A DNA stretch of 64,000 bases from Shewanella gelidimarina (GTDB lineage: Bacteria > Pseudomonadota > Gammaproteobacteria > Enterobacterales > Shewanellaceae): the NCBI RefSeq assembly GCF_023283945.1, contig NZ_JAKIKW010000009.1, positions 62,001-126,000 on the forward strand, in the 5' to 3' direction. The notes below the pieces were generated by a model that did no database searches, was not told the DNA's origin, and saw nothing but the letters and a program-made list of their open reading frames with translations. The position numbers were made by a program, and so were the translations under genes. Below, in pieces: positions 47,827 through 58,027 of the stretch (position 1 is the first letter of the stretch; each line of letters opens with the position of its first letter).

Positions 47827-48726
47827 ATGAATTTTAAAAAATTAAGTAAGTTAACTAGAGCGCGCTACTTATCTAGTCTAATGTCTTTAATGATAATGTT
47901 CTGCTCTGTCGGCATTATTTTTGTTAATGGTTTTAATTGGGGTTTAGACTTCACCGGTGGTGTGGTTACCGAGGTGAAGCTTGATAGCAATATCAAGGCC
48001 GCTCAGATAAGTGAGCTACTAGCGCTACACTCAGATCAAGATGTGAGTGTTATTTCGGCGGGTGAAGCTGGACGTTGGGTGCTGAGATATAGCCAAGTTA
48101 ACGCTGAATCGAGTACGAGTATCACCGATGTTTTGGCTCCATTGACCCATAATCTCGAAGTGCTTAATTCGAGTATCGTTGGGCCGCAAATAGGCCAAGA
48201 GTTAGCAGAGCAGGGAGGCTTAGCACTTTTAGTTGCTATGTTATGTATCCTCGGCTACCTAAGTTTTCGCTTTGAATGGCGTCTTGCCAGTGGTGCACTA
48301 TTGGCACTATTTCATGATGTGGCTTTTGTCTTGGCATTCTTTGCGTTAACTCAGATGGAGTTTAACCTTACTGTACTCGCAGCAGTGTTAGCTATTTTGG
48401 GGTATTCGCTAAATGACTCTATCATTATCGCAGACCGGATCAGGGAGCTATTAACCTCTAAGCCTAAAATGGCGATTGAAGCGGTATGCAGTCGGGCGGT
48501 GCAGGCGACATTCTCTCGCACCATGGTGACGAGTGGTACCACTTTAATCACTGTTTCTGCATTGTGGATAATGGGCGGTGGCCCTTTAGAGAGTTTTTCG
48601 ATAGCAATGTTTCTCGGCATTCTGATTGGTACCTTCTCGTCAATTTCTATCGGGACCTGCTTGCCTGAGCTGCTGAAGGTTAACTCTGAGCATTATAAAG
48701 TAGAGCCTATATGTGACGCTCCATAA
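47827..48726 (+). CDS. secF2: SecF, protein export accessory subunit (second copy type)
   Basis: Partner of SecD, one base after its stop. The 299 residues include an N-terminal helix, the G-L-D-F-T-G-G motif after it, and a C-terminal five-helix membrane domain with L-G-Y-S-L-N-D-S-I-I-I-A-D-R-I-R-E and R-T-M-V-T-S-G-T-T-L. In Vibrio, paralogous SecDF pairs differ in coupling to Na+ or H+; which ion is used here cannot be read from sequence. A bidirectional terminator follows. Confidence 0.94.
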   Translation: MNFKKLSKLTRARYLSSLMSLMIMFCSVGIIFVNGFNWGLDFTGGVVTEVKLDSNIKAAQISELLALHSDQDVSVISAGEAGRWVLRYSQVNAESSTSITDVLAPLTHNLEVLNSSIVGPQIGQELAEQGGLALLVAMLCILGYLSFRFEWRLASGALLALFHDVAFVLAFFALTQMEFNLTVLAAVLAILGYSLNDSIIIADRIRELLTSKPKMAIEAVCSRAVQATFSRTMVTSGTTLITVSALWIMGGGPLESFSIAMFLGILIGTFSSISIGTCLPELLKVNSEHYKVEPICDAP

Positions 48727-48737
48727 TTAAAGGCACA

Positions 48738-48771
48738 AAAAAAAGCCGCTGAATAATCAGCGGCTTTTTTT
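48738..48771. terminator. Bidirectional terminator between secF2 and yhbY
   Basis: GCCGCTGA / TCAGCGGC with loop ATAA, A-rich on the left and T-rich on the right, between convergent genes. Confidence 0.92.
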
Positions 48772-48814
48772 ATTTATCTTGCAAACTTTTCTTTTTTAAA
48801 AGAAACTTTGCTAA

Positions 48815-49114
48815 TTACTTTGCCTTAGGCACAGCAATTTTCATTTCTTCAGACTGTCGGAACAGTACTAAGACGTGACCGATAAGCTGTATTTTTTCAG
48901 CTTGGGTTTCACGTACGATGGCGTCGACGATTGCATTTTTAAGCTCTCTGTCACCAGAGGCTACTTTCACTTTGATCAATTCATGATGAGAGAGTGCACT
49001 ATCAATTTCAGCCAGTACACCTTCAGTCAGGCCGTTGCCACCAAGCATCACTACAGGCTTTAAATTATGCGCTAAGCCCTTTAAGTGCTGTTTTTGTTTG
49101 GTTGTTAAGTTCAT
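48815..49114 (-). CDS. yhbY: CRM-domain ribosome assembly RNA-binding protein YhbY
   Basis: A 99-residue single CRM-domain protein that associates with pre-50S particles. The G-G-N-G motif (V-M-L-G-G-N-G-L-T-E-G-V) and H-E-L-I-K-V-K-V match E. coli YhbY. It is divergent from rlmE, as in many gammaproteobacteria, so two 50S maturation factors share a promoter region of about 90 bp. Confidence 0.95.
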   Translation of the reverse strand: MNLTTKQKQHLKGLAHNLKPVVMLGGNGLTEGVLAEIDSALSHHELIKVKVASGDRELKNAIVDAIVRETQAEKIQLIGHVLVLFRQSEEMKIAVPKAK

Positions 49115-49205
49115 TTATACCAACTTTATGCTGAGTTACTGTTGAAAAGCCGCTATTCTACCCTTATATATGCTTTGTGTAACTCTCAATTGTTGCGGAT
49201 TTTAA

Positions 49206-49835
49206 ATGTCAGGTAAAAAACGAACCGCCAGCTCTTCACGCTGGATGCAAGAACATTTCGATGATCACTATGTCAAGCTAGCGCAAAAGCGCGGCTTTAG
49301 GTCGCGAGCGGCCTTTAAGATAGAGGAGATCCAAGAGAAAGATAAACTTATACGATCCGGCATGACCGTGGTCGACTTAGGCGCAGCACCTGGAGGATGG
49401 TCGCAAGTGGTTGTTAAACTCGCTGGCGACAAAGGTAAAGTTATCGCGTGCGATATTTTACCTATGGACCCGATTGTTGGGGTCGATTTCCTACAAGGTG
49501 ATTTCCGCGAAGAGAACGTACTTGATGCGCTGCTGACGCGAGTTGGTGATGCTAAAGTGGATGTCGTATTATCTGATATGGCGCCAAACATGAGTGGTAC
49601 TGGCGGGGTCGATCAACCTCGTGCTATGTATTTAGTCGAACTCGCATTAGATATGTGCCATCAAGTTTTGGCACCTAATGGCTGTTTTGCTGTTAAAGTC
49701 TTTCAGGGGGAGGGCTTTGACGAGTACATGAAATTAGTTAAACAAGCATTTAAAACCGTTAAAACACGTAAGCCAGATTCATCGCGAGCACGATCACGTG
49801 AGGTCTATCTTGTGGCGACGGGGTACAAGTTATAG
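49206..49835 (+). CDS. rlmE: 23S rRNA 2'-O-ribose U2552 methyltransferase
   Basis: RlmE (FtsJ/RrmJ) methylates U2552 in the A loop of 23S rRNA at a late 50S assembly step and is heat-inducible in E. coli. The 209-residue protein has the SAM-binding [29 protein letters not shown] and [11 protein letters not shown], containing the K-D-K-E catalytic set. It is followed 61 bases later by ftsH, the conserved pair. Confidence 0.97.
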   Translation: MSGKKRTASSSRWMQEHFDDHYVKLAQKRGFRSRAAFKIEEIQEKDKLIRSGMTVVDLGAAPGGWSQVVVKLAGDKGKVIACDILPMDPIVGVDFLQGDFREENVLDALLTRVGDAKVDVVLSDMAPNMSGTGGVDQPRAMYLVELALDMCHQVLAPNGCFAVKVFQGEGFDEYMKLVKQAFKTVKTRKPDSSRARSREVYLVATGYKL

Positions 49836-49896
49836 TAATCTATCGTAAGTACTCTAACATTAGTTTTCGAAAGACTTTAAAAAGAGGTCGAGTAAT

Positions 49897-51849
49897 TTGA
49901 GTGACATGGCTAAAAATTTAATTCTCTGGGTTGTCATCGCGGTTGTGTTGATGGCAGTGTTTCAGGGCTATTCCCCCTCTTCTTCTACCAAGCAGAAGAT
50001 GGATTATTCTACCTTTTTAGACGATGTTCGTGACGGGCAGATTAATACTGTCGAAGTGAAAAGCGATCAACGTACGATTGAAGGAACAAAGCGTACTGGA
50101 GAGAAGTTCACCACTATTATGCCAATGCCAGATCTTGACTTGATCAATGATCTAGCCCGTAAAGGCATTATGATGAAAGGACAAGAAGCTGAAGAGTCGG
50201 GTTTCTTAACTCAAATCTTTATCTCTTGGTTCCCTATGCTGCTGCTTATCGGGGTATGGATTTTCTTCATGCGTCAGATGCAAGGCGGTGGTGGTAAAGG
50301 CGCAATGTCATTTGGTAAGAGTAAAGCCAAATTGATGAGCGAAGACCAAATTAAAACGACTTTTGCTGACGTTGCTGGTTGTGACGAAGCGAAAGAAGAC
50401 GTTAAAGAATTGGTTGATTACTTAAAAGAGCCAACGCGTTTCCAAAAGTTAGGCGGACGAATTCCTACTGGTGTGTTACTTGTTGGCCCACCAGGTACCG
50501 GTAAGACGCTAATTGCTAAAGCCATTGCGGGTGAAGCTAAAGTGCCTTTCTTTACCATTTCAGGTTCAGACTTCGTTGAAATGTTTGTGGGTGTTGGTGC
50601 ATCGCGAGTGCGTGACATGTTTGAGCAAGCTAAAAAGTCTGCTCCCTGCATTATCTTCATTGATGAAATTGATGCCGTAGGTCGCCAGCGTGGCGCAGGT
50701 GTTGGTGGTGGTCATGATGAGCGTGAGCAAACCTTGAACCAACTGCTGGTTGAAATGGATGGTTTTGAAGGCAACGAGGGTGTCATTGTTATCGCCGCGA
50801 CTAACCGTCCAGACGTGTTAGATGCAGCGTTATTACGTCCTGGTCGTTTTGACCGTCAAGTTGTTGTGGGTCTGCCTGATGTTCGTGGTCGTGAGCAAAT
50901 TCTTAAAGTCCATATGCGCAAAGTGCCATTGGCTGACGGTGTTAAGGCAAGTGTTATTGCTCGTGGTACTCCAGGTTTCTCTGGTGCAGACCTTGCTAAC
51001 CTTGTCAACGAAGCGGCATTATTTGCAGCTCGTAACAGTCGCCGCGTCGTGGGCATGGAAGAGTTCGAAAGTGCTAAAGACAAGATCATGATGGGTGCAG
51101 AGCGCCGTACTATGGTGATGTCTGAAGCTGAAAAAGAGATGACCGCTTACCATGAAGCAGGTCATGCGATTGTCGGTTGTTTAGTGCCAGAGCATGATCC
51201 TGTGCATAAGGTGACTATTATTCCACGTGGTCGAGCGTTGGGTGTGACTTTCTTTTTGCCTGAAGCGGATGCTATTAGCCAAAGCAGACAGAAACTAGAA
51301 AGCCAGATTTCAGTTGCCTATGGTGGTCGTTTAGCCGAAGAGATTATCTACGGTAGCCAGAAAGTGTCTACGGGTGCTTCGCAGGATATTAAATATGCGA
51401 CATCAATAGCACGTAATATGGTGACCCAGTGGGGCTTCTCTGACAAGTTAGGCCCAGTACTCTATGCTGAAGATGAGAATGAAGTCTTCCTTGGACGCAG
51501 CATGGGTAAGTCGCAGCATATGTCAGATGACACTGCGCGTATTATCGATGCTGAAGTTAAGCTGCTGATATCGTCTAACTACGATAGAGCGCAAGTGTAT
51601 CTTACCGAGAATATGGACATCCTTCATGCGATGAAAGATGCGCTGATGAAGTATGAAACGATAGACTCGAATCAAATTGATGATTTGATGAAACGTCGTG
51701 AAGTGCGTTTACCTGCTGAATGGGAAAAAGATAAGCAGTCTAAGGATAATGACAGTAATGACGCTTCTTCTGAAAAGAAAGAAGATGTTAAGGATACTGA
51801 AGATAGTAAAACGGATGTAAGTGATGCAGACGAATCACCTGCTAAGTAA
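49897..51849 (+). CDS. ftsH: ATP-dependent membrane zinc protease FtsH
   Basis: Degrades membrane proteins and regulators such as sigma-32 and LpxC. The 650-residue protein has two N-terminal membrane helices (about 5-25 and 100-125), an AAA+ domain (Walker A G-P-P-G-T-G-K-T, Walker B I-I-F-I-D-E-I-D, second region of homology [17 protein letters not shown]) and the zinc site H-E-A-G-H. The tail is rich in K, D, E and S. The TTG at 49897 is spaced 8 bases from AGAGGT; an internal ATG three codons later is possible. Confidence 0.98.
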   Translation: MSDMAKNLILWVVIAVVLMAVFQGYSPSSSTKQKMDYSTFLDDVRDGQINTVEVKSDQRTIEGTKRTGEKFTTIMPMPDLDLINDLARKGIMMKGQEAEESGFLTQIFISWFPMLLLIGVWIFFMRQMQGGGGKGAMSFGKSKAKLMSEDQIKTTFADVAGCDEAKEDVKELVDYLKEPTRFQKLGGRIPTGVLLVGPPGTGKTLIAKAIAGEAKVPFFTISGSDFVEMFVGVGASRVRDMFEQAKKSAPCIIFIDEIDAVGRQRGAGVGGGHDEREQTLNQLLVEMDGFEGNEGVIVIAATNRPDVLDAALLRPGRFDRQVVVGLPDVRGREQILKVHMRKVPLADGVKASVIARGTPGFSGADLANLVNEAALFAARNSRRVVGMEEFESAKDKIMMGAERRTMVMSEAEKEMTAYHEAGHAIVGCLVPEHDPVHKVTIIPRGRALGVTFFLPEADAISQSRQKLESQISVAYGGRLAEEIIYGSQKVSTGASQDIKYATSIARNMVTQWGFSDKLGPVLYAEDENEVFLGRSMGKSQHMSDDTARIIDAEVKLLISSNYDRAQVYLTENMDILHAMKDALMKYETIDSNQIDDLMKRREVRLPAEWEKDKQSKDNDSNDASSEKKEDVKDTEDSKTDVSDADESPAK

Positions 51850-51868
51850 TCTTTAGACAATTTTAGAA

Positions 51869-51893
51869 GACCCCTTTATGGGGTTTTCTTGTT
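51869..51893 (+). terminator. Weak terminator or attenuator between ftsH and folP
   Basis: ACCCC-TTTAT-GGGGT followed by a T-rich stretch. The short stem may allow readthrough into folP. Confidence 0.55.
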
Positions 51894-51907
51894 TATGGAG
51901 CTTTATT

Positions 51908-52750
51908 TTGTCGATATTAACCAGTGGTGATAAAGCGTTAGATTTATCAACTGCCGTGATCATGGGGATCCTAAATGTCACCCCAGATTCTTTTTCTGAC
52001 GGTGGAGAATTTGCTTCAATAGCGAGAGCCTGCGATCAAGCCGATACCATGGTCGCTCAAGGGGCGACCTTTATTGATATTGGTGGTGAGTCTACTCGTC
52101 CTGGCGCTAAGGATGTCTCTGAAACTGATGAGCTCGGCCGAGTTATTCCGCTGATAGAGTATGTCGCTAAAACTCATAATGTATGGATCTCAATCGATAC
52201 TAGCAAGCCCGTGGTAATGAGAGCCGCTGTTGCTGCAGGTGCGCACCTTATTAATGATGTTCGGGCACTGCAAGAGCCTGGTGCATTAGTGGCGGCAGCT
52301 GAGCTTGGTGTCCCTGTTTGCCTAATGCATATGCAAGGTAAACCTCGAACCATGCAACAAGCACCTGTTTATGATGACGTTGTTAAGGATGTTGCTCAGT
52401 TTTTTGAGTGGCGTATTGAGGCTTGTCTTCAAGCGGGAGTCAAACGAGCGAATATTGTGCTCGATCCGGGATTTGGTTTTGGCAAGTCATTAGCGCATAA
52501 TTACGAGATACTGCAGCGTTTAGCTGAATTGAGTACATTTGAGCTACCAATTTTGGCTGGGATGTCTCGCAAAAGCATGTTTGGACAACTACTTAATCGT
52601 GAAGTGTCACAAAGACTAAGTGCCTCTCTTGCTGCTAATATGTTGGCAGTACAGGCGGGCGCAAGTATTGTGCGAGTGCATGATGTACAAGAAACCGCTG
52701 ACATGATGGCTGTGTTAAGTGCAACTAAAAATTACAAGGATTTAAGCTAA
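51908..52750 (+). CDS. folP: Dihydropteroate synthase
   Basis: Joins p-aminobenzoate to dihydropterin pyrophosphate in folate synthesis; the sulfonamide target. The 280-residue TIM-barrel protein has both pterin-binding signatures: M-G-I-L-N-V-T-P-D-S-F-S-D-G-G and G-G-E-S-T-R-P-G-A. D-P-G-F-G-F-G-K and M-S-R-K-S-M are also present. TTG at 51908, eight bases after GGAG, gives the family length; a longer frame from 51878 lies inside the preceding hairpin and is rejected. It is grouped with ftsH and glmM as in E. coli. Confidence 0.96.
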   Translation: MSILTSGDKALDLSTAVIMGILNVTPDSFSDGGEFASIARACDQADTMVAQGATFIDIGGESTRPGAKDVSETDELGRVIPLIEYVAKTHNVWISIDTSKPVVMRAAVAAGAHLINDVRALQEPGALVAAAELGVPVCLMHMQGKPRTMQQAPVYDDVVKDVAQFFEWRIEACLQAGVKRANIVLDPGFGFGKSLAHNYEILQRLAELSTFELPILAGMSRKSMFGQLLNREVSQRLSASLAANMLAVQAGASIVRVHDVQETADMMAVLSATKNYKDLS

Positions 52751-52833
52751 GCACTCGCTTAGCTTAAATAAAGTATGATTGGGTAGGATCTGGGCATTCC
52801 TTTCTACCCACCGTTATTAATTTTGGAGTTTTC

Positions 52834-54171
52834 GTGAAACAAAGACAATTTTTTGGTACTGACGGTATTCGCGGTAAAGTAGGTGCGGGTAAAATGACCC
52901 CTGAGTTAGCGCTTAAGCTGGGCTGGGCTGCAGGAAGAGTGTTATCCCGAACGGGCACGCATAAAGTTATTATAGGTAAAGACACCCGTATTTCTGGTTA
53001 TCTATTTGAATCGGCGCTCGAAGCTGGGCTGTCAGCCGCAGGCCTTGATGTCATGCTGATAGGTCCAATGCCAACACCTGCCGTTGCTTATTTGACGCGA
53101 ACATTCCGTGCAGAAGCTGGCATTGTGATCAGTGCATCACATAATCCTTATTATGATAATGGTATTAAGTTTTTCTATACCGATGGCAGCAAACTTGATG
53201 ATGCGGTAGAACTCGAAATCGAAGCCGAATTGGAAAAGCCATTAACCTGCGTAGAGTCCCACCTTTTAGGCAAAGTTTCTCGTATAGATGACGCTGCGGG
53301 TCGTTATATTGAATATTGTAAAAGTCATTTCCCAGCAGAACAAACATTAAGTGGCTTAAAAATTGTTGTCGATTGTGCTCATGGCGCAACGTACCACATT
53401 GCCCCTAGTGTATTTAAAGAGCTCGGTGCTGAAGTAGTCGCTATTGGTGACAAGCCAAATGGTTTGAACATTAATGATAACGTGGGGGCAACCTCAACGG
53501 CTAAAATTTGCGAAACTGTGTTGGCAGAAAATGCCGACCTCGGTATTGCACTCGATGGTGACGGCGACCGGATCATGATGGTTAACCGCCATGGACGAGT
53601 GATTGATGGCGATGAAATTCTCTACATCTTGGCTTGTGATGCGCAAAAGCGTGGTGTACTGCGGGGTGGCGTTGTCGGAACATTGATGTCTAACTTAGGC
53701 TTAGATCTTGCTCTTCAAGCGCTCGATATTCCGTTTGTTCGTTCAAAAGTGGGCGACCGCTACGTAATGGAACTGCTCAAAGAGCATGATTGGCGTATCG
53801 GTGGTGAAAATTCTGGCCATATTTTGAACTTGGATCATGGCACAACAGGTGATGGTATTGTCGCGGGGATTTTGGTCCTTGCAGCTATGCGTCGTCAAAA
53901 TGCTAACCTAGAGGACTTAACCGTCGGTATTACCATGCTGCCTCAAGTGTTGGTCAATGTGCGCTTTGAGGGTGCTGATGACCCATTAACCTCCGCTGAA
54001 GTGTTAGCCGCTAAAGTTGAAGTTGAACAAAAGCTTGGCGCTAGAGGTCGAGTATTATTGCGTAAATCAGGCACTGAACCTTTACTTCGAGTGATGGTTG
54101 AAGGTGATGATGAAAATGATGTGACCCAATTTGCTAATGATATTGCTGATGCAGTGCGCAACTTAGTATAA
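52834..54171 (+). CDS. glmM: Phosphoglucosamine mutase
   Basis: Converts glucosamine-6-phosphate to glucosamine-1-phosphate for UDP-GlcNAc, peptidoglycan and LPS. The 445-residue protein starts at GTG with GGAG upstream. The active serine is Ser102 in I-S-A-S-H-N-P, the Mg site is D-G-D-G-D-R, the sugar loop G-G-E-N-S-G-H and the phosphate loop [10 protein letters not shown]. It is next to folP, as in E. coli. Confidence 0.98.
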   Translation: MKQRQFFGTDGIRGKVGAGKMTPELALKLGWAAGRVLSRTGTHKVIIGKDTRISGYLFESALEAGLSAAGLDVMLIGPMPTPAVAYLTRTFRAEAGIVISASHNPYYDNGIKFFYTDGSKLDDAVELEIEAELEKPLTCVESHLLGKVSRIDDAAGRYIEYCKSHFPAEQTLSGLKIVVDCAHGATYHIAPSVFKELGAEVVAIGDKPNGLNINDNVGATSTAKICETVLAENADLGIALDGDGDRIMMVNRHGRVIDGDEILYILACDAQKRGVLRGGVVGTLMSNLGLDLALQALDIPFVRSKVGDRYVMELLKEHDWRIGGENSGHILNLDHGTTGDGIVAGILVLAAMRRQNANLEDLTVGITMLPQVLVNVRFEGADDPLTSAEVLAAKVEVEQKLGARGRVLLRKSGTEPLLRVMVEGDDENDVTQFANDIADAVRNLV

Positions 54172-54357
54172 ATGTTCAACTGAGTTTGAGCGCATAAACG
54201 TTGATAAAGCTGTTTAAAGGAGTTGCATTGTGAATATAACTCCTTGGTCGCATAAAAAGTATGCGTTCTCGCCTAGTTTATTAAAAATTACGCCTTTAGC
54301 TATTGTAACTTAACAAGCGGTTCGATATTATTCACGCCGCTTTCAGAGGAGACCGTG

Positions 54358-55140
54358 ATGGCACTTAGACGTCCGATGGTTGCTGGTAATTGGAAAATGA
54401 ATGGCAGTGCATCACTTGCACAAGAGCTATTCAAAAAATTCGCTACCAAGCTCCAAAATGATTCAGCTGAAGTGGTATTGTGTCCGCCTTCTATTTACTT
54501 AGAAAGTGTTCGACAGCTGCTAGATGAAAACAAAGAAGCCTTAAACGGTTGTCTTGTCAGAATGGGTTCGCAGAATGTCAGTCAACATGACTTCGGAGCT
54601 TATACTGGTGAAATATCTGGGCAGATGTTAAAAGATTCAGGATGTCGATATGTTATTATCGGACATTCAGAACGTCGCCGTATGTACGGAGAGACGAGTG
54701 ACATCGTAGCAGAGAAATTTGCTGCCGCTCAAAAACATGGTTTGACGCCAATATTATGTGTTGGTGAGTCAGGTCCAGCTCGTGAAGCAAGAAGAACTTT
54801 TGAAGTGATTGCCGAAGAGTTAGATATTGTCATTGAAAAAAATGGCACCATGGCTTTTGACAACGCTATTATCGCCTATGAGCCGCTTTGGGCTGTAGGA
54901 ACAGGTAAGAGTGCTACACCAGAGCAGGCACAAGAAGTTCATGCGTTTATTCGCAAACGCCTGTCTGAAGTTTCTCCCTTTATCGGAGAAAATATCAGGA
55001 TTTTGTACGGTGGTAGCGTAACACCGAGTAATGCTGCGGATTTATTTGCGCAGCCTGATGTAGACGGTGGCTTGATTGGTGGTGTAAGCCTCAATGCTAC
55101 TGAATTTCTCAGTCTATGTACGATAGCGATGAGCGCATAA
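54358..55140 (+). CDS. tpiA: Triosephosphate isomerase
   Basis: Interconverts dihydroxyacetone phosphate and glyceraldehyde-3-phosphate. The 260-residue product has N-W-K13-M-N-G, the electrophile in I-I-G-H-S-E-R-R, the base in Y-E-P-L-W-A-V-G-T-G-K and the phosphate loop L-Y-G-G-S-V. ATG 54358 (AGAGGAG spaced 6) is preferred to an overlapping GTG at 54355. It is placed between glmM and secG and nearly touches secG, so the two are probably cotranscribed. Confidence 0.97.
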   Translation: MALRRPMVAGNWKMNGSASLAQELFKKFATKLQNDSAEVVLCPPSIYLESVRQLLDENKEALNGCLVRMGSQNVSQHDFGAYTGEISGQMLKDSGCRYVIIGHSERRRMYGETSDIVAEKFAAAQKHGLTPILCVGESGPAREARRTFEVIAEELDIVIEKNGTMAFDNAIIAYEPLWAVGTGKSATPEQAQEVHAFIRKRLSEVSPFIGENIRILYGGSVTPSNAADLFAQPDVDGGLIGGVSLNATEFLSLCTIAMSA

Positions 55141-55142
55141 AT

Positions 55143-55478
55143 ATGTATGAAGTTCTAATGGTTATATACTTGTTGGTTGCTTTAGGTCTAATCGGACTTA
55201 TCTTAATCCAGCAAGGTAAAGGTGCTGATATGGGTGCCTCTTTTGGTGCTGGAGCATCAAATACTCTGTTTGGTTCATCAGGTTCTGGTAACTTCTTGAC
55301 TCGTTCAACAGCTGTTTTAGCAATTGGTTTTTTTGCGCTAAGTTTAACCATTGGTAACTTAAGTGCAAATCACACTCAAGCTGAAGACGCTTGGAACGAT
55401 TTAGGTAGCGATGCAGCACAAGCTGTTGAGCAAGTTCAGCAAGAAGCTGAAAAGTCAGAAGATAAAATCCCTGACTAA
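55143..55478 (+). CDS. secG: Preprotein translocase subunit SecG
   Basis: Small subunit of SecYEG. The 111-residue product has two membrane helices (about 3-21 and 54-72) around the conserved Q-Q-G-K-G-A-D-M-G-A-S-F-G-A-G-A-S and G-S-S-G-S-G-N-F-L-T-R. The start MYEVLMVIYLL matches E. coli; a frame extending back to 55116 inside tpiA is rejected. It begins two bases after the tpiA stop with a weak ribosome site, so translational coupling is likely. Confidence 0.96.
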   Translation: MYEVLMVIYLLVALGLIGLILIQQGKGADMGASFGAGASNTLFGSSGSGNFLTRSTAVLAIGFFALSLTIGNLSANHTQAEDAWNDLGSDAAQAVEQVQQEAEKSEDKIPD

Positions 55479-55587
55479 CCCATAGATTTTTATGGGAACT
55501 ATTAATCGGTTGATTAATAGAGATTGTTTAAATGACTATTAACCTCTCAACGTAGTCATTAGTAAAAACAATCGATGTATAAATTAT

Positions 55588-55674
55588 GCGGATGTGGTGG
55601 AATTGGTAGACACGCCAGCTTGAGGGGCTGGTGAGCGCAAGCTCGTGGGGGTTCAAGTCCCCCCATCCGCACCA
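55588..55674 (+). tRNA. leuU: tRNA-Leu (GAG)
   Basis: An 87-nt gene with encoded CCA. The acceptor stem GCGGATG/CATCCGC, a long variable arm typical of leucine tRNAs, and anticodon loop TTGAGGG on stem CCAGC/GCTGG give GAG, reading CUC/CUU. It lies after secG, as leuU does in E. coli. Confidence 0.97.
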
Positions 55675-55779
55675 AATCTTTGATTTTGTTTAATGACCAA
55701 GTCAAAGATAATAAAGTGGTATATAAAGCGCTTTATTATTGCAAGTCGAGGTAATTCTCAATATACTTGCACAAGTTGT

Positions 55780-55856
<77 letters not shown>

Positions 55857-55910
55857 GCTTCCCAGTAAAGGATTTAGATCCTATACTGTTACAGGTTTCT
55901 GGATATATCA

Positions 55911-55933
55911 ACCTCGTCATTACGGGGTTTTTT
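55911..55933 (+). terminator. Terminator or attenuator between metY and rimP
   Basis: ACCTCGT / ACGGGGT with loop CATT and T6. A second, weaker GC-rich hairpin with a T tract follows at about 55979-56001. Partial termination here would let the tRNA be made in excess over the downstream mRNA. Confidence 0.75.
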
Positions 55934-56018
55934 GTTATCTGGGAGTTACAAAACGGTCATGAAAGTGACTTTTTACTGGGGCTAATTAGGCCCTTTTTTG
56001 TTTTTCTGAGGGGTAACC

Positions 56019-56474
56019 TTGGCTACATTAGAACGCAAACTGGTAGAGATGCTCAAAGCGCCAGTTGAAGCATTAGGTCACGAGCTCTGGGGCTTGGAAT
56101 ATATTCAAGCAGGTAAGCACTCTATCTTGCGTCTATATATAGACAATGAAAAAGGTATTTTTGTTGATGACTGTGCCGATACCAGTCGTCAAGTTAGTGC
56201 TGTTATGGATGTTGAAGATCCAATTTCAACTGAGTACACGCTAGAAGTTTCTTCACCTGGTGTGGATAGACCATTGTTCACTGCTGAACAATATCTGCTC
56301 TATACCGGTGAAACTGTAAAAGTACAATTAACGATGCCTGTCGCAGGCGGTCGTAATTTGAAAGGTACCGTTATTGGCGTCGAGGGGCAAATGCTCACTC
56401 TGTCAGTAGAGGGTAATGAACTGATAGTTGCTTTGGATAACATCCGTAAAGGCAATTTAATCGCTAAGTTTTGA
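56019..56474 (+). CDS. rimP: Ribosome maturation factor RimP
   Basis: Needed for 30S subunit assembly. The 151-residue product starts at TTG ([11 protein letters not shown]) after GAGGGG. Conserved segments: [27 protein letters not shown] and [12 protein letters not shown]. First protein gene of the nusA-infB operon. Confidence 0.96.
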   Translation: MATLERKLVEMLKAPVEALGHELWGLEYIQAGKHSILRLYIDNEKGIFVDDCADTSRQVSAVMDVEDPISTEYTLEVSSPGVDRPLFTAEQYLLYTGETVKVQLTMPVAGGRNLKGTVIGVEGQMLTLSVEGNELIVALDNIRKGNLIAKF

Positions 56475-56501
56475 TGAATTCAAGGTGAACGAGGCAAGAG
56501 A

Positions 56502-58001
56502 ATGAATAAAGAGATCCTGCTAGTCGCTGAGGCTGTTTCGAATGAAAAAGGTGTACCACGCGAAAAGATTTTTGAAGCGTTGGAAGTTGCACTAGCCACA
56601 GCAACCAAGAAAAAATATGAAGGTGACATCGAAGTTCGTGTTGCTATTGATCGCAAAACTGGTGCCTATGAAACATTCCGTCGTTGGATGGTTGTTGAAG
56701 ACACTGGCGAGCCATTAGAAAACCCTTTCCGTGAAATTACTCTCGAAGCGGCAGTATATGATGAACCTGAAATTGAGCTTGGCGGCTTTATTGAAGATGA
56801 AATCGATTCAGTTGCATTCGACCGCGTTACGACGCAAACGGCAAAGCAAGTTATCGTACAAAAAGTACGTGAAGCTGAACGTGCTCAGATTGTTGACCAA
56901 TTTCGCGATCGCGAAGGTGAGTTAATTGTCGGTGTGGTTAAGAAAAGTAACCGCGAAAGTGTTGTTGTTGATTTGGGCGGTAATGCCGATGGCGTATTGT
57001 TCAAAGAAGACTTGCTGACTCGTGAATCTTTCCGACCAGGTGATCGTGTACGTGCATTGCTTTACTCTGTACGTCCAGAAGCGCGTGGCGCTCAGTTATT
57101 TCTAACTCGCACTAAGTCTGAAATGCTGATTGAGCTTTTCCGTGTTGAAGTACCTGAAATTGCCGATGAGATGATCGAAATCATGGGCGCAGCTCGTGAT
57201 CCAGGTTCGCGTGCAAAGATTGCAGTAAAATCTAACGACCGTCGTATCGATCCTATCGGTGCGTGTGTTGGTATGCGTGGCGCACGTGTTCAAGCCGTTT
57301 CAAACGAGCTTGGCGGTGAACGTGTTGATATCGTTCTTTGGGACGATAACCCAGCGCAGTATGTTATTAACTGTATGGCACCTGCTGACGTGGCGTCAAT
57401 CATCGTAGATGAAGACAACCACTCAATGGATATCGCTGTAGAGGCTGATAGCCTAGCGCAAGCAATTGGTCGTAATGGTCAGAATATTCGTCTAGCGACT
57501 CAACTGTCTGGTTGGGAACTAAACGTCATGACGGTTAATGACATGAAAGTTAAGCACCAAGCGGAAAGCGCTAAAGTGGTTAATTTACTGATTCAGGCGC
57601 TAGACGTTGATGAACAGTTTGCTCAAGTTCTGGCTGACGAAGGCTTTACCTCTTTAGAAGAGATTGCTTACGTACCAACATCAGAACTATTAGAAATAGA
57701 TGGATTTGACGAAGATACCGTCGAGTCTTTAAGAGAACGTGCAAAAGCGGCGATCTCGACTCGCGCACTTGCGACTGAGGAAGCACTTGACGGTGTTTCA
57801 CCAAGTGATGACCTTCTAGCGTTAGAAGGTTTGGATAAACACTCGGCATTCGTAATGGCAAGCAAAGGCGTAATCACGCTAGAAGATTTAGCCGAACAAG
57901 GCATTGATGATTTGATCGAAATTGTAGAATTAACAGAAGCAAAAGCAGGTGAGCTCATTATGGCTGCCCGTAATATCTGTTGGTTTGGCGAAGAAGCATA
58001 A
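56502..58001 (+). CDS. nusA: Transcription termination/antitermination factor NusA
   Basis: RNA-polymerase-binding factor for pausing, termination and antitermination. The 499-residue protein has the N-terminal polymerase-binding domain (about 1-125), an S1 domain (about 135-200), two KH domains ([23 protein letters not shown]) and two C-terminal acidic repeats (about 365-495). Length matches E. coli (495). It lies 27 bases after rimP. Confidence 0.98.
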   Translation: MNKEILLVAEAVSNEKGVPREKIFEALEVALATATKKKYEGDIEVRVAIDRKTGAYETFRRWMVVEDTGEPLENPFREITLEAAVYDEPEIELGGFIEDEIDSVAFDRVTTQTAKQVIVQKVREAERAQIVDQFRDREGELIVGVVKKSNRESVVVDLGGNADGVLFKEDLLTRESFRPGDRVRALLYSVRPEARGAQLFLTRTKSEMLIELFRVEVPEIADEMIEIMGAARDPGSRAKIAVKSNDRRIDPIGACVGMRGARVQAVSNELGGERVDIVLWDDNPAQYVINCMAPADVASIIVDEDNHSMDIAVEADSLAQAIGRNGQNIRLATQLSGWELNVMTVNDMKVKHQAESAKVVNLLIQALDVDEQFAQVLADEGFTSLEEIAYVPTSELLEIDGFDEDTVESLRERAKAAISTRALATEEALDGVSPSDDLLALEGLDKHSAFVMASKGVITLEDLAEQGIDDLIEIVELTEAKAGELIMAARNICWFGEEA

Positions 58002-58027
58002 GTCGATCAACAGAGGGGAATTTATAC

